Notes: a model not told the origin generated them from the sequence alone. Counted from the stretch's first letter, positions 1 to 10,805 are shown. The stretch: 64,000 bases of DNA from Sepiola atlantica (GCA_963556195.1 OY744520.1:149564107-149628106); one strand, 5' to 3'. Numbers and translations: made by a program.

Positions 1-424
1 CTTCATAGAATACCACTATTGCTAATTCCTTGATCTGGTATTCCTCATACGATTGGAGAGGAATTATTCTGTCTGTAATATAAATGGTACTGGACAGAGT
101 TGTGCATATGTCAGTTGACTCAATTATATAAGCGATCCGGCTCAGCGATTACTCGATTCAAAGAATGGATTAAATGGCCCACATCATTGAAGAAACATTG
201 TGTAAAATTATTGCAGCAACTTTAACTTCCGGTAAGAGAAGTTCTCTCTATCAGAATATTTATTTTAATGTCTTGCTTATGTTCGTTTTATCAAAGATGA
301 ACATTTGGTTCTAGAGCAGTTATTTGTCAAGACAACTCAACACATACGCTAAAAGAGGATCATTATTTAATGTTGGGAATTGTTTCATCACATATGTCTG
401 CAATCACATTTATCCCTAAAAAAA

Positions 425-426
<2 letters not shown>

Positions 427-495
<69 letters not shown>

Positions 496-507
496 CATAT
501 ATATATA
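427..507. repeat. (AT)n microsatellite
   Basis: Nearly pure AT dinucleotide with two ATAC interruptions near its right end. Open frames through it read only Y-I repeats and are not genes. Confidence 0.97.
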
Positions 508-679
508 AGAGGTTTATATAGTTTGCTTGAAGCATTGTTTATTAGTATACAGAAATGTGATACTTAGAAGGCAATACAATGCAGAAGTGTGACGGACAGA
601 TACAAGTTGGAGCAATTAAGACATATAATGGTGGAACAAATTTAGTAGTTTTCCTCATAATACAATGTATACATACACA

Positions 680-680
680 G

Positions 681-746
<66 letters not shown>
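680..746. repeat. compound (CA)n(AT)n microsatellite
   Basis: About seven CA units run directly into about 26 AT units. CA-to-AT junctions of this kind recur through the window. Confidence 0.97.
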
Positions 747-749
<3 letters not shown>

Positions 750-871
750 CCACAAACACACATATATCTGTTTATCTACACAATGTTACAATGTTATGTA
801 ATACCTGTATCAAGATGGTCTGGTGGAAACTCCGTATGATATAATATTTCGGGAACTCTTCCCTTCTCAGA

Positions 872-919
872 ACCGTGCTGAACTCAAGTTTAAGCGCTTA
901 AACTTCAGTTGAGCACGGT
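872..919. repeat. 48-bp near-perfect palindrome
   Basis: Two 24-base arms meet at a central AAGCGCTT with no loop and two mismatched positions per arm. The palindrome starts with ACCGTGCT and ends with AGCACGGT. It lies 15 bases before an (AT)n tract, so it may be the relic of a fold-back repeat or the joined ends of a small inverted-repeat element. I recognise no protein-binding site. Confidence 0.85.
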
Positions 920-930
920 CCTCTCTCTCC

Positions 931-933
<3 letters not shown>

Positions 934-966
<33 letters not shown>
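934..966. repeat. (AT)n microsatellite
   Basis: Pure AT dinucleotide tract directly after the 48-bp palindrome. Confidence 0.96.
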
Positions 967-969
<3 letters not shown>

Positions 970-984
970 GGTAAAAAATAAATG

Positions 985-1135
985 TATTAAAAAAGTAACA
1001 TCTAAATAACGGCGTACTTTTATCCCGGACCAGCAAGGACTTTCCTAGTTCTTCAAACAAAAGTTATCTTCTCAACTAAGACTAAGAGTAGCCGGCAGTA
1101 TTCGAACCCTCATCGACTTGTAACCGGCGGTATCA
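985..1135 (-). mobile_element. tRNA-like SINE remnant
   Basis: On the minus strand the right end looks like the 3' half of a tRNA: an anticodon-arm-like GGTTACAAGTC followed by GGGTTCGAATACTGCC, which fits the pol III box B consensus GGTTCGANTCC. An A-rich body of about 100 bases follows. The box A half is missing, so this is a 5'-truncated or heavily diverged copy. Known tRNA-derived SINEs have this head-plus-body layout. Which tRNA it came from cannot be said. Confidence 0.45.
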
Positions 1136-1241
1136 TGCTTTTCCTTGATCTTTTCTAAAACTATTATTTATATATATATCAGAATCGGTCATGTATGAAC
1201 TCTTTTGTCTGATATTTTTATCTAAATGCTTTTTTAAATCC

Positions 1242-1273
1242 AGACACACACACACACAAACGTACACCCACAC

Positions 1274-1362
<89 letters not shown>

Positions 1363-1373
1363 GTATGTGTGTG
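1242..1373. repeat. compound (CA)n(AT)n(GT)n microsatellite
   Basis: CA repeats, then about 27 AT units, then GT repeats. The tract is therefore almost its own reverse complement and could form a long hairpin with an AT centre. Confidence 0.97.
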
Positions 1374-1762
1374 ATTTTAATTTCTAATCTGGCGTTAGGA
1401 AATACAAGACATAAGCAAACAATCGCAATGCTTTTTAAACCATTTAGTAACAAATACGGTCTCCGAAGTAAAAAAGATACAGAACATTATCCAACACCAG
1501 AACAAAATACATACAATCAACAAAAAAGAGACAGATCGAATTATTCTCACATAAGTTTTTCAAAGAGGACATTTTTAAATAACCTAGGAGCAAGACAGTC
1601 ATACTGCTCATGCATCTAAGAGGGCAGCTATTCTATTGCATGACTATAATGAGCTTTTATTTGCCGCTTAAAGTAGAGAATAAGATTCAGTTAGATAGCT
1701 CCACCAAAGAATCTCTAAGTAAGTTCTAAATAACTTTTTTAAAAATTAACACGATATATATT

Positions 1763-1868
<106 letters not shown>

Positions 1869-1870
1869 TA

Positions 1871-2118
1871 ATCCAGGTAAAACATCCACTTGGTAGTAAT
1901 CCAAAGAATTTCAACCGGGTTTATAAAAAGTGCTCAATATCGAATAGAGCTTTTATACATGATTATTTTTATTTACGCAGACATGAACAAGGTTAAGATC
2001 GCATTCTAACACTGCCTGATGAGATCTCAGTTAATAATAGCTGTTGATCAATAACATGGACATGCCAGATAACATAGACATGCAGATTTTTTACATGTCT
2101 GTGTAAATAAAAATAATC
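1871..2118. repeat. fold-back copy of the Penelope-associated module
   Basis: The segment starts with AATCCAGGTAAAACATCCAC and runs to the GATTATTTTTATTT motif at about 1961. The rest of the module then follows in the opposite orientation and ends with the inverted motif AAATAAAAATAATC at about 2118. Related sequence lies at 6320-6640, 12960-13240, 44690-44779 and 47395-47543. The 12960-13240 copy is the upstream part of a Penelope-like element, so this is probably a rearranged terminal piece of the same family. It is bordered by (AAT)n on the left and a short (AT)n on the right. The match was seen by eye and its percentage is not measured. Confidence 0.65.
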
Positions 2119-2640
2119 ATATATATATATATATATGAGAAAGCAAGCTACCCAAATTGATTAAATAAATGGTTCCGTTCCAAATCAGATACAGATTCTC
2201 GAATTTTGCATGAAGCTTGACGAATTCGACAAGACGCGCCTGAATAATGTCGAAGGTTACACCAACCGAAACGTTGTGAGAATAACATCCCAGATTAGAA
2301 AGTTGTCCGAATACTCCAAATAATACGAAGTTCTACATTTACTGCTGTGCATACTAAGTATTAACTACTTTTCATTTTTTCACGGGCCGAAGATTTTATC
2401 GGGTGGTGTAGAGTGAGAATATGTCCCGTCTTCTATTGTAACCGGTAAATGAAGTAAACAAGCATTTAATGTGCGTTCAATACGTACGGCAATATGAAGA
2501 TGTTCGTTAATTCTTAACATGACCAACGCAATACTACCTTATTACATCATTCAATATGAAGACAGTCATTACTTTTTACCACAACTTGTTGAATACAGGC
2601 AACGCCGGACAGTGACAATTATTTTGGTCTTTCATTGTAG
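2119..2640. other. no gene; AT-rich DNA with a retroelement-like tail
   Basis: A short AT tract at 2119-2136 is followed by AT-rich sequence containing CCGAAACGTTGTGAG near 2266. That resembles the CGAAACGTT words near the 3' ends of retroelement copies elsewhere in the window (21160, 32890). I see no coding similarity. Confidence 0.3.
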
Positions 2641-3124
2641 ACTATTGGATGCTTGTCTTGTCTATATTGATGGCTAATGAACTTATTAATCCCAACATAT
2701 TCTTCTTTAATTTTTTGAAAACTAACAGAATGTTTGTTACACGAAACCCGGGTACCATTCGACCGAATCTTTATTTTATCATAAACAACAAATATATCAA
2801 ATGAGCACCGCTAAAGAGTCTATCATTGGTTTAGGTTCAGATATAACCAATGATCCTTAGCCTTTAAACTTTTAAAACTAGTTTTATACTTTTTTTTTTC
2901 ATCTGCCATTTTCTTTTCTTTCTTTATTAATGGGTTCGGGGTTAGGAGTTTAACCATAGTTTATATCTTTACACGCGTATCAATTTGTGTGTGCCGTGTT
3001 TTTTTTCCTTTTCTTTCTCTTTTCTTATTTCCCATATAAAACATGTTCATTACAATCAATGTCATAATTTACCTCATATTTTCTATGCTCGGTTTCTCGT
3101 CGTGATTAGTCGTATCCGGCTCTT
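2641..3124. other. no recognisable feature
   Basis: AT-rich sequence becoming T- and C-rich from about 2885. No open frame here resembles a known family. Confidence 0.5.
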
Positions 3125-3198
3125 AGCCCCGTTGATTTCTCCTTCTTTTTTGTCCTCGTGTAGCCGCGTTGATTTCTCTTTCTTGTTTTGTCTTCGTT
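3125..3198. repeat. 37-bp tandem duplication
   Basis: Two adjacent copies, 3125-3161 and 3162-3198, each starting TAGCC.CGTTGATTTCTC and ending near TGTC.TCGT, with a handful of differences. It lies in a pyrimidine-rich stretch. The small open frames around it are probably accidental. Confidence 0.8.
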
Positions 3199-4227
3199 AT
3201 ACTGTGATCGTTCTAGTGGACTTCCCTGTGAACAGATATTTGCATTCATCGAGAGAGAGGAGTCTAAGATTCTGAGAGGTTCAAAGAGGTGTTTGATCTT
3301 CTCTGTGTTAAACAACGTCGAAGAGAGGTCAGTAATACCTAACAAACTTCTCTCGTATTTTTAGTTACCTCTTAATATCTTTAACTTTTAACTTATAAAT
3401 CTACTAAGTAGAGGGCAGTTTTGTACTAGCCTCAAACTTCATGACAGAACTGTCCAAAACACTCGCTGCTTTGTGTGAGAACAACACATAACCATGTCAT
3501 CGCGTCTAGATTCGTCGGTTCAATTCTGACCCCATTAAGCCCAATACTTAATTCCTTGAGCTTAAGGCCATCCGTCTGTAACTCATACGTAGGGAAAACA
3601 GATTTGTTTGCCAAAAGTATGTGTCAATCTGACATGAACCCAGCTAGATAATTTTGAGCTTAATCACAATCCATACACCTTTTCAAAATATGGCTTCATC
3701 ATAATATAACAATACTAAGATACTGGTCTGATGAAAACATTTCTGTAATTATGTAACCAACATGTTTGTATAACTAAAATGTGTTATACCCAATATATGT
3801 ATATACATAATATATACACATGGCTATACAATAACTTTCTTTTACAGCAGTATTGCTTCGAACAAATACTTCATCAGATGATGACTCTGGGTTCAGGCAT
3901 GGTTGCGGGGCCAAAGCGACCCAGCATTATTTTACAATACTACCAGACTGATGGATTGACGTGACTCTGTGCCATTACCAATCCCCCAATGATTCAGATA
4001 AAGCCTTGTCTTGTATTTTTTTATGCATTACGTCTTTTCCGATGGGAATGCCCAATATTTTTCAAGAATGCGGAGATTGAGTTGGACATAAAACGCCGGC
4101 ATCCGACTTCGATAAGAAATACACTGGTTTTCCAGTAATTCCTGACACATTGTTCTCGTAGACCTTCATATCTTTCCGAATTGCGCCCGTGTGTCCAATC
4201 AAATTTTCCTCTAATTGAACGGTTAAT
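3199..4227. other. no recognisable feature
   Basis: AT-rich DNA. Small open frames at 3432-3614 (minus) and 3779-3964 (plus) show no family resemblance. ATACTTCATCAGATGATGAC near 3868 resembles a retroelement 3' end but is too short to assign. Confidence 0.4.
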
Positions 4228-5492
4228 TTAATGACGAACACTTTTTTTCAAATAAACAAACCAAATAACAATATCAGAACGCTGATTCGTTAACGTTATT
4301 TCGGTTGGAAATACGAGCCGGCTTTCTAAGTCTAATTCAACGTGACACTCCGTGCAATATAAACAATGACAACCCCTCCCTATTTTTACACAAATACATT
4401 GACCTATTTCCTTCTTTAACGAAATTAATCGTTCTACTAGTGGCATTAAGAGATTTATTAGCAGTCTCACAGCATATATCCGAAACCTCTGCAAATATCC
4501 CCAATACGCCATTGTGTTTCTGCATTTAGCTTCTCAGAGCGTGATTTCATAAAGCGAGGATATGTTTGAGGCTGGCAGTTTTCCCACATGCTCTGCATTG
4601 ATCGCATGTAGTTAAAACCCAGGCATGAAAGTTAACTGGTGTTGGTAAGTTATCCTAGACTGACTTGTTTAGAAAACTTAATTTCTTAGGTTCCCTGTAT
4701 TTGAGGTTGCCCCATCTAATTTCTCTTTTGCCCTCTCCCACTTGGTGCATGCGTTCTGTTTACTTTTACCTCCAGCTGTCGCAATATGCATGGCTTCCGC
4801 AAAATGATACATTTATATTAAAACGATTTATCTTTGATATACAGCGGATTCTTTAGACCACCAAAGCTGTGGGTGGAGATATAGACTTGCTGTTTCACAT
4901 ACGACGGCGCCAATCACTTCTTTAATTCTAAGGGCAGAGTCTGCTTCTTCTACGGCTTGTTTTGTCTTTTATTTTCAACCAGTTATTACAGATGGTTGGG
5001 CATTCTTGACTAATGCGTTGCGAGAGTAACGCAGCAGCAGGAAAATCACACTTTGCCTAATTTATATTCATCGACAAGTGAAGATGTCGGAAGTTTTAGC
5101 TTTGTTGATGAACTGTATAGTGCTATGTTCTTCAAGGAATAGATACGCATACTTATTTTTCAGGTGGTAAATTATCTCAACTTTCGTAAGTGACACATAA
5201 TAAACCTACATTAGCACTGGTCACTTGGGAATAAACCTAAAGTGAATGCACGATATTTGTCTTTGTTTAGTAGGTCATCTTTATCAATGGAGCGTAATTC
5301 AACCGTTAGCATATTGGTTAATTCGTGCAAACAATGTGCATCAATCAGAGGTAGAGAGTAGTAACGACCAAGACTCTTGACGCTTTTTTCATGGACTGTG
5401 AAGATTTCGTTCCCATCAACGTTGATCATAGTTTCATTGGAAGATCCTTTTATTATGGATATACTGCGACCATTTGATAGCTTTATTTTCAT
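4228..5492 (-). pseudogene. decayed non-LTR retrotransposon, 3' part of the polymerase ORF
   Basis: Four collinear minus-strand pieces fit the C-terminal half of a reverse transcriptase polyprotein widespread in molluscs, cnidarians and fish. In order: 5492-5211, with the words ISIIKGSSNET and VKSLGRYYSLPLIDAH; about 5130-5040, reading IALYSSSTKLKLPTSSLVDE before a stop; about 4960-4870, reading EEADSALRIKEVIGAVV; and 4640-4228, with a C-x2-C...H zinc-knuckle-like stretch (CDQCRACGKTASLKHIL, then a stop) and DLESRLVFPTEITLTN followed by RSDIVIW. In relatives the last block is the conserved RPD-IVLW segment of a C-terminal endonuclease-like domain. Stops and frame changes separate the pieces, so the copy is dead. 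The catalytic palm is absent. I recognised the family from memory of its conserved words. Its exact clade is uncertain. Confidence 0.72.
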
Positions 5493-5577
5493 CGCAGCCT
5501 ATTTTAAGAGCTCATGTATGCAGGTCACCAGTTGTTCCATGTGTAGTCTGGATTGATTCTGCGACTATATAATTATA

Positions 5578-5909
5578 TATATCAATAAATCTATATATAT
5601 ATATACATATTTATTCATTATTGATATATGTATATTTCTATTCATGTGTTTATCATGTTTTAATTTTCAATTGTTTTTTTGTACTATTATTCACTGTAAT
5701 GATCATTTTCTTTTTGCTTTCTTTATTTTCTTTTGTTCAATTTACTTATTTTTCATGAGGTTTCAATAGTTATTTATTTGTTTTGTTTCGCCTATGTTTA
5801 TTTCGGATGATAACAATCAACGACACACCCTGGCGTACAATATGTTGACTCGAACAATGCGAACTGATCAAGATAAAAGGCAAGCTAGATAACGCCTTTC
5901 TTTTTCTCT

Positions 5910-5911
<2 letters not shown>
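5578..5911. other. no gene; T-rich AT-rich spacer
   Basis: AT- and T-rich sequence with a short imperfect TATATA run near 5590. No coding similarity was seen. Confidence 0.4.
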
Positions 5912-5979
<68 letters not shown>

Positions 5980-5981
5980 AT
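5912..5981. repeat. (AT)n microsatellite
   Basis: AT tract with one phase break (TTATAT) near 5968. Confidence 0.97.
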
Positions 5982-6086
5982 AGAATTTAATGTATCCACA
6001 TGAAATGTTATGAAGAGATATAATCTTTTATGTATCAATTTTCAGTATTTACTTCCACAGTGCTCAATACGTTAGTAGAGCTAGGT

Positions 6087-6256
6087 AGTAAGTTATGAAC
6101 ATATATTTATAGCAATTAAGCTACACAGAGGCTTCCGCGTTTCATCCCCGTAGGGAATCGTCAAGCTAAAATACATTTTAGCCTGACGATTCCCTACGGG
6201 GATAAAACGCGGAAACCTCTATGTAGCTGAATTGCTATAAATATATTTTCATAACT

Positions 6257-6260
<4 letters not shown>
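6087..6260. repeat. fold-back element with 86-bp arms
   Basis: Arms 6087-6172 and 6175-6260 are reverse complements with a 2-base loop and about seven mismatches by eye. The inner half contains GATTCCCTACGGGG. A single diverged arm of the same family lies at 45132-45213, also beside an (AT)n tract, so this is a dispersed palindromic repeat (MITE or fold-back type). It carries no coding capacity. If transcribed it would form an almost perfect 86-bp RNA duplex. Confidence 0.93.

Positions 6261-6319
<59 letters not shown>
6261..6319. repeat. (AT)n microsatellite
   Basis: AT tract joining the fold-back element on the left directly to the AATCCAGG module on the right. Confidence 0.97.
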
Positions 6320-6321
<2 letters not shown>

Positions 6322-6640
6322 CCAGGTAAAACATCCACAGGGTAGTAATCCAAAGAATTTTAACCGGGTTTATAAAAAGTGCGGAATACCAAATAGAGCT
6401 ATTATATGTGATTATTTTTATTTACACAGACATGTAAAAAATCTGCGACACTGGCATGTCGATGTTATCGATCAACAGCTATTATAAACTGAGATCTCAT
6501 CAGGCAGAGTAAGAATCCGATCTTAACTTTAGATCATATTTGGAAAGAATTAAATGGAGAAAAAAGAAAATAAATTTAAGATTTAAATTTGGAAAGTCAC
6601 GTGGGTAGGACCGTTAAGAATCAAAATAAAAAAGTTATTT
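6320..6640 (+). repeat. Penelope-associated 5' module, solo copy
   Basis: Begins AATCCAGGTAAAACATCCAC and continues through ATTTTTATTTACACAGACAT, GACACTGGCATGTCGATG and CTGAGATCTCATCAGGCAG to GTCACGTGGGTAGGACCG. From about 6410 on, the same order of motifs occurs on the minus strand at 13240-12990, just upstream of the Penelope-like ORF. This copy has no ORF behind it and is a solo terminal module. It starts exactly at an (AT)n tract. Confidence 0.75.
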
Positions 6641-6748
6641 TCCAAAAAAGTAAAAATATAGTTTTGGTCTGAAGAAACTGCTTGATGCGATTGACATAAA
6701 TTATTACCTAAAACCTAGTTTGGTTATTTTAGCTTTTCTACAAGTCTA

Positions 6749-6823
<75 letters not shown>

Positions 6824-6830
6824 CATTAGA

Positions 6831-6893
<63 letters not shown>

Positions 6894-7004
6894 CTTATAG
6901 AAAACCTTAAATAACCAAACTATGTTTTAGGTAATAATTTATGTCAATCGCATCAAGCAGTTTCTTCAGACCAACACAATATTTTTACCTTTTTGGAAAA
7001 ACTT
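6631..7004. repeat. 120-bp inverted repeat with (AT)n loop
   Basis: Left arm 6631-6751 and right arm 6889-7004 are near reverse complements. For example GAAACTGCTTGATGCGATTG on the left pairs with CAATCGCATCAAGCAGTTTC on the right. Between them are two long AT tracts (6752-6819 and 6833-6889) split by TACATTAGACTT, itself a third copy of the arm tip. The structure looks like an inverted duplication around an expanding AT core. No coding content. Confidence 0.93.
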
Positions 7005-7290
7005 ACGAGATTTAAAATATCATCATAGTTGCATGAAAAACATTTCAGTTACATGTCATTAATTACAAACGAACACAAGTAATTAACCTCACAACACACA
7101 GATTTAGATCGCGTCTCTAGTAAACACATTTAAAATATAATTAAACACATCTAAAAATTGCATCTGATAACAATTGGAAGAACTTCTGATACATTTAAAT
7201 TGTTCTGCAATCTGATCAAAACAATAAAATTTTCTTAATCAAATTGTGTATAATTGACGTTTACTCTGCTTTTTTAGGGAGCTCCTTTTT

Positions 7291-7879
7291 GGTCCCCCGA
7301 TTTATAAAATCGGGGGACTTATGTTTTGAGGCTTGTCCGTCCGTCCGGATTTTTCTCCGCAACTATCCATTGAATTTCTCTGAAATTTTGCATGAAGTTG
7401 TAACTTTGGTCATGTTAGAAAGTGACATTCTCCGATTTTTGAAAAAAATCTGTTTAGCCCTCATGGGGGCCAAAAGGCCCCGAAATGGCAAACAATGACA
7501 TTTTTTGCCCAATAACTTTTCATCCATCTATTAAATTTCTCTGAAACTTGGTCAAAATGCGGAGGCAATTGGTCCAAATAGAAAATAAATATCGCTGATC
7601 TTGGAAAAAATATGGTTCTCGCCCCCAGGGGGTCAAAAGCCCTCAAAATGGCAAAATATGACCCTTTTCTCCAATAACGTTTTATCCATCCATTCAATTT
7701 TTCTGAGACTTGGCCAAAATGTAGAGGCAATTGTTCTGGATATAAAATGAGCATCCTTGACCTCAGAACCTTTTTTGTTCGCGCACCCAGGGAGTCAAAG
7801 GGGGTAAGAAAATGCCCCAAATTGCCCAAATTTATTGCATTTTACACTCGCCACATCGAGTCACATACAGAGGGGGACC
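7291..7879. mobile_element. GGTCCCCC-bounded element with three 162-bp internal repeats
   Basis: The 8-base inverted ends GGTCCCCC (7291) and GGGGGACC (7872) bound the segment, and a 9-bp-stem hairpin (TCCCCCGAT...ATCGGGGGA, 7293-7317) follows the left end. Inside are three diverged direct repeats, recognisable by TTTCTCTGAAA-type words at about 7373, 7534 and 7696, with spacing close to 162 bases. Because 162 is 54 codons, a minus-strand open frame at 7461-7829 reads a 54-residue motif twice (LGART...PRSAIF and LGART...RSRMLI). I recognise no protein family and favour a non-coding dispersed repeat that stays open by period alone. Confidence 0.6.
7461..7829 (-). other. repetitive open frame inside the GGTCCCCC element, coding status doubtful
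   Basis: 122 codons on the minus strand made of two 54-residue repeats. Shared words are GART, QLP.HF.QVSEK.N.W and K.YW. The frame is a by-product of a 162-bp DNA repeat and shows no known domain, signal peptide or transmembrane segment. It is listed because it is unusually long for this AT-rich DNA. Confidence 0.3.
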
Positions 7880-8170
7880 ACGCACGCGCGGCTTTTTAAT
7901 AGTTCGAACGATGTCATCACGGATGGCCAGATGGGCATTATCCTTGCGTACAGTAGATTTAATCTCGTTAAACTGATTCTACATTATAACAACGGACATT
8001 CCTATCTATAGTTTATGAGCTATTTGAACATTTTGGCTTGATAGGTAAATTAGAATTAAAGGTTTTTCAAATATAAATCAATACCAACACTGACAAATAT
8101 TTTACTATTTATTTTGTATGATTAAATATATAGAAAAATTACATAGTGAAACAAACCTTAATTAATTCAG

Positions 8171-8171
<1 letters not shown>
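7880..8171. other. no recognisable feature
   Basis: AT-rich sequence with no coding resemblance. Confidence 0.4.

Positions 8172-8232
<61 letters not shown>
8172..8232. repeat. (AT)n microsatellite
   Basis: Pure AT tract. Confidence 0.97.
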
Positions 8233-8235
<3 letters not shown>

Positions 8236-9064
8236 CATAGATTGTGATTTATAATCAGAAATGAGTGAGAGAGATTTCTATTGAATATTTTTTAAATTGT
8301 TTAAATTAACAGCTAGATAATCAAAAAGTATGTAATGCCATCAACAAAAGCGTTTTAATAAAATAACATCTTAATGGAAATAAATACATTCAATCGTACA
8401 TTTTAACGAGATATATTTCTACTAGAAATTTTATGATAATTTTTTATGAGTTCAATCAAAGAGTCTAAGGTGAAGTAATCGCAAGAATCTTGGCGAGGTT
8501 CCAATCCGCAAAGCATAAAAACGGAAAATACGAATACAATCTAACTAAATATATTGACATCAGGAAACAAATAATTCTAACGTAGAAACATACAGACATT
8601 TATTCATACATATATATAATAAATGAAAAAATGTTTTTATATGATGTAAGTATTGTTCAATCTATATGATTTTTCGATAAAATGTATACCAAACCTAGAA
8701 CATTTTTTTTATGTTCACAAGGTGTAATCATATTATAAACTAAATAAGGGAAGCACTAAAATTAGTTCTGGACGAAATGTGGCCGTATGAGAGGAATACT
8801 CTTTTATTCAAAGTGAAGGGAGAGGAAATGAGAGGAAATCTTCAAAATTTTAATTGCAAAATTGGAAGAAAGCTAGATTAAGACTTATTTTACACAATTG
8901 TAAATGATAATATATATCAAGGATTCGTAATCTTAATGCATTGTGGTCGAAATTAAAACCTACATATTTTATAATTTGATTTCATTGGTCGACTTACTCT
9001 CATTTCACTCCTCTCTTAAAAAAGAGAAACTATTAGGGCTAGACTAGGCCATCCAAATGAATAA

Positions 9065-9066
<2 letters not shown>
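8233..9066. other. no recognisable feature
   Basis: AT-rich DNA without open frames of note. Confidence 0.4.

Positions 9067-9136
<70 letters not shown>
9067..9136. repeat. compound (AT)n(GA)n microsatellite
   Basis: About 19 AT units followed by about 14 GA units. Confidence 0.96.
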
Positions 9137-9310
9137 TGGTAATTGAAAGAATCAAAAAAGCGATGTCAATGCTCTCACGCTATTTATTCATATGTATCTA
9201 TATCTATATAAAGTTAGGTATGTGTATGTGTTTATATATTTGTATGAATAGAATTCACCCGTAAACTGATTAATCGATAATTATGAATTTTCGAACACCG
9301 TTGCTAAGCG

Positions 9311-9760
9311 TGAATGGATCTAATATGGGCCATATTTAGTTTATTTTAGTTTTATGCGCGAAAATTCAGATACTTACGATTTTTGCAAAACTTTTAACAA
9401 TAGGCATATTAAATATTCTCCAAATCTCAGTTTTTTTGGAATATTTTAAAGAGTTTTATGAGGTGTTATATGGGCCCCCTTTCCCATTTGAAAATTTAAA
9501 TAATATATTATATGCATTAAATCTGACTCATAGTCATTAGACACTAGTTCAACCCTATTCCATTCATTTTAATTTATCCTTGAGACCCCTTAAGCTTAAG
9601 CCATAAATGTTATACATTTTCTAGAATAAGAATCATGTAATGAATTCAAATCAAAATTAGAATAACGACTTGAGACATTAGGTTTAGTATAATTATATTT
9701 TTATTTTAACCATCGTAAGGATATATAACATTGGTGCAAAATTGTTCGTATCAGGAATTT
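9311..9760 (+). repeat. dispersed repeat family R1, copy 1
   Basis: Shares an ordered series of words with 58471-58948 on the same strand: TATGGGCCATATT-like, TTTATGCGCGAAA-like, CATTTGAAAATT, TCATTAGACACTA and ACCCCTTAAGCTTAAGC. Neither copy is coding. The element type is unknown; both ends are vague. Confidence 0.7.
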
Positions 9761-9792
9761 ATTTTACCCGTCCTGGAAAGTGTAATAATCCA

Positions 9793-9796
<4 letters not shown>

Positions 9797-9859
<63 letters not shown>
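9797..9859. repeat. (AT)n microsatellite
   Basis: Pure AT tract preceded by TAATCCAGC. Confidence 0.97.
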
Positions 9860-9862
<3 letters not shown>

Positions 9863-10397
9863 AAATTGTAGTTTGCCTGAAGCGTTGCTGGAAATGTAAG
9901 TATAAGTTTGAAATCCGAGGCAGGAGCAATGTGTAATATATACCGGAAGGTGGAAAAGATGAACAAAAATAAATGAGAAGAGAAAATAAGAATGGAATCT
10001 CAAATCAATTTATTAATATTTCACGTAAAACAGATTAAATACCAGAACAGTAAATAAAGTTGTTACTGTCAGGCAATTAAAAGTTCCGGAATAAGGTAAA
10101 CTTACATTTTCGAGAACGTTCCTCTCATTATCAAAATACCAAAATAATATGACCGAAAGGTCGAAAAAAACAAGGTGGACTGATGGGATCAACTGTTGAC
10201 GAAATACCGCAGAGAATTTAAAGCAGCGATGCAGAAAACAATTAAGATAAGCTGATTGGACATCAAAATTAATTATTCATATCATAATTTAATTATATAA
10301 TTCAGGTAAAGCTTATCATCTTATTAATATTTGTTTATTTATGTACTATTTATTATAATTTTATTATTTTATTTAATTTATTTTCTTTTTCTTCTTT
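9860..10397. other. no recognisable feature
   Basis: AT-rich sequence without coding resemblance. Confidence 0.4.
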
Positions 10398-10447
10398 AAT
10401 TAAGATTGATTTAAGAAAGAAAAAACTTTCTTAATTCAATCGTAATT
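10398..10447. repeat. 22-bp-arm hairpin
   Basis: Arms 10398-10419 and 10426-10447 pair with two mismatches around a six-A loop (core GATTTAAGAAAG / CTTTCTTAATTC). It could be a transcription stop or a fold-back relic. No gene ends nearby. Confidence 0.8.
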
Positions 10448-10764
10448 CTAAATTTAAATTTGATAAATTCCCTTAAAGGAATACGAACAGGCAACTTTGA
10501 AATCCTTTGAAATCCAGAATCTGGTTAGAATTAACTTTTTAAAAATCTTAAAACTGGAAAAACAAATGGTAAATTTATAGTAACGAGAGTAAGAAGACAC
10601 AATTGAAAAGGGATGGGGGATTAAGAGGTTTACAATATATACACACATATATATATATATATATCAAGTGCAAATTTCTCAATTCATATTTATTTTAAAG
10701 GTATAACAATTCCTAAAAGTAATTTATTTATTTCTTTATTTTTAAATTACATTTTTATTTAGGG

Positions 10765-10765
<1 letters not shown>

Positions 10766-10804
<39 letters not shown>
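10766..10804. repeat. (AT)n microsatellite at the 3' border of the Penelope-like element
   Basis: AT tract. On the minus strand it directly follows the element's A-rich 3' end. Confidence 0.95.
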
Positions 10805-10805
<1 letters not shown>

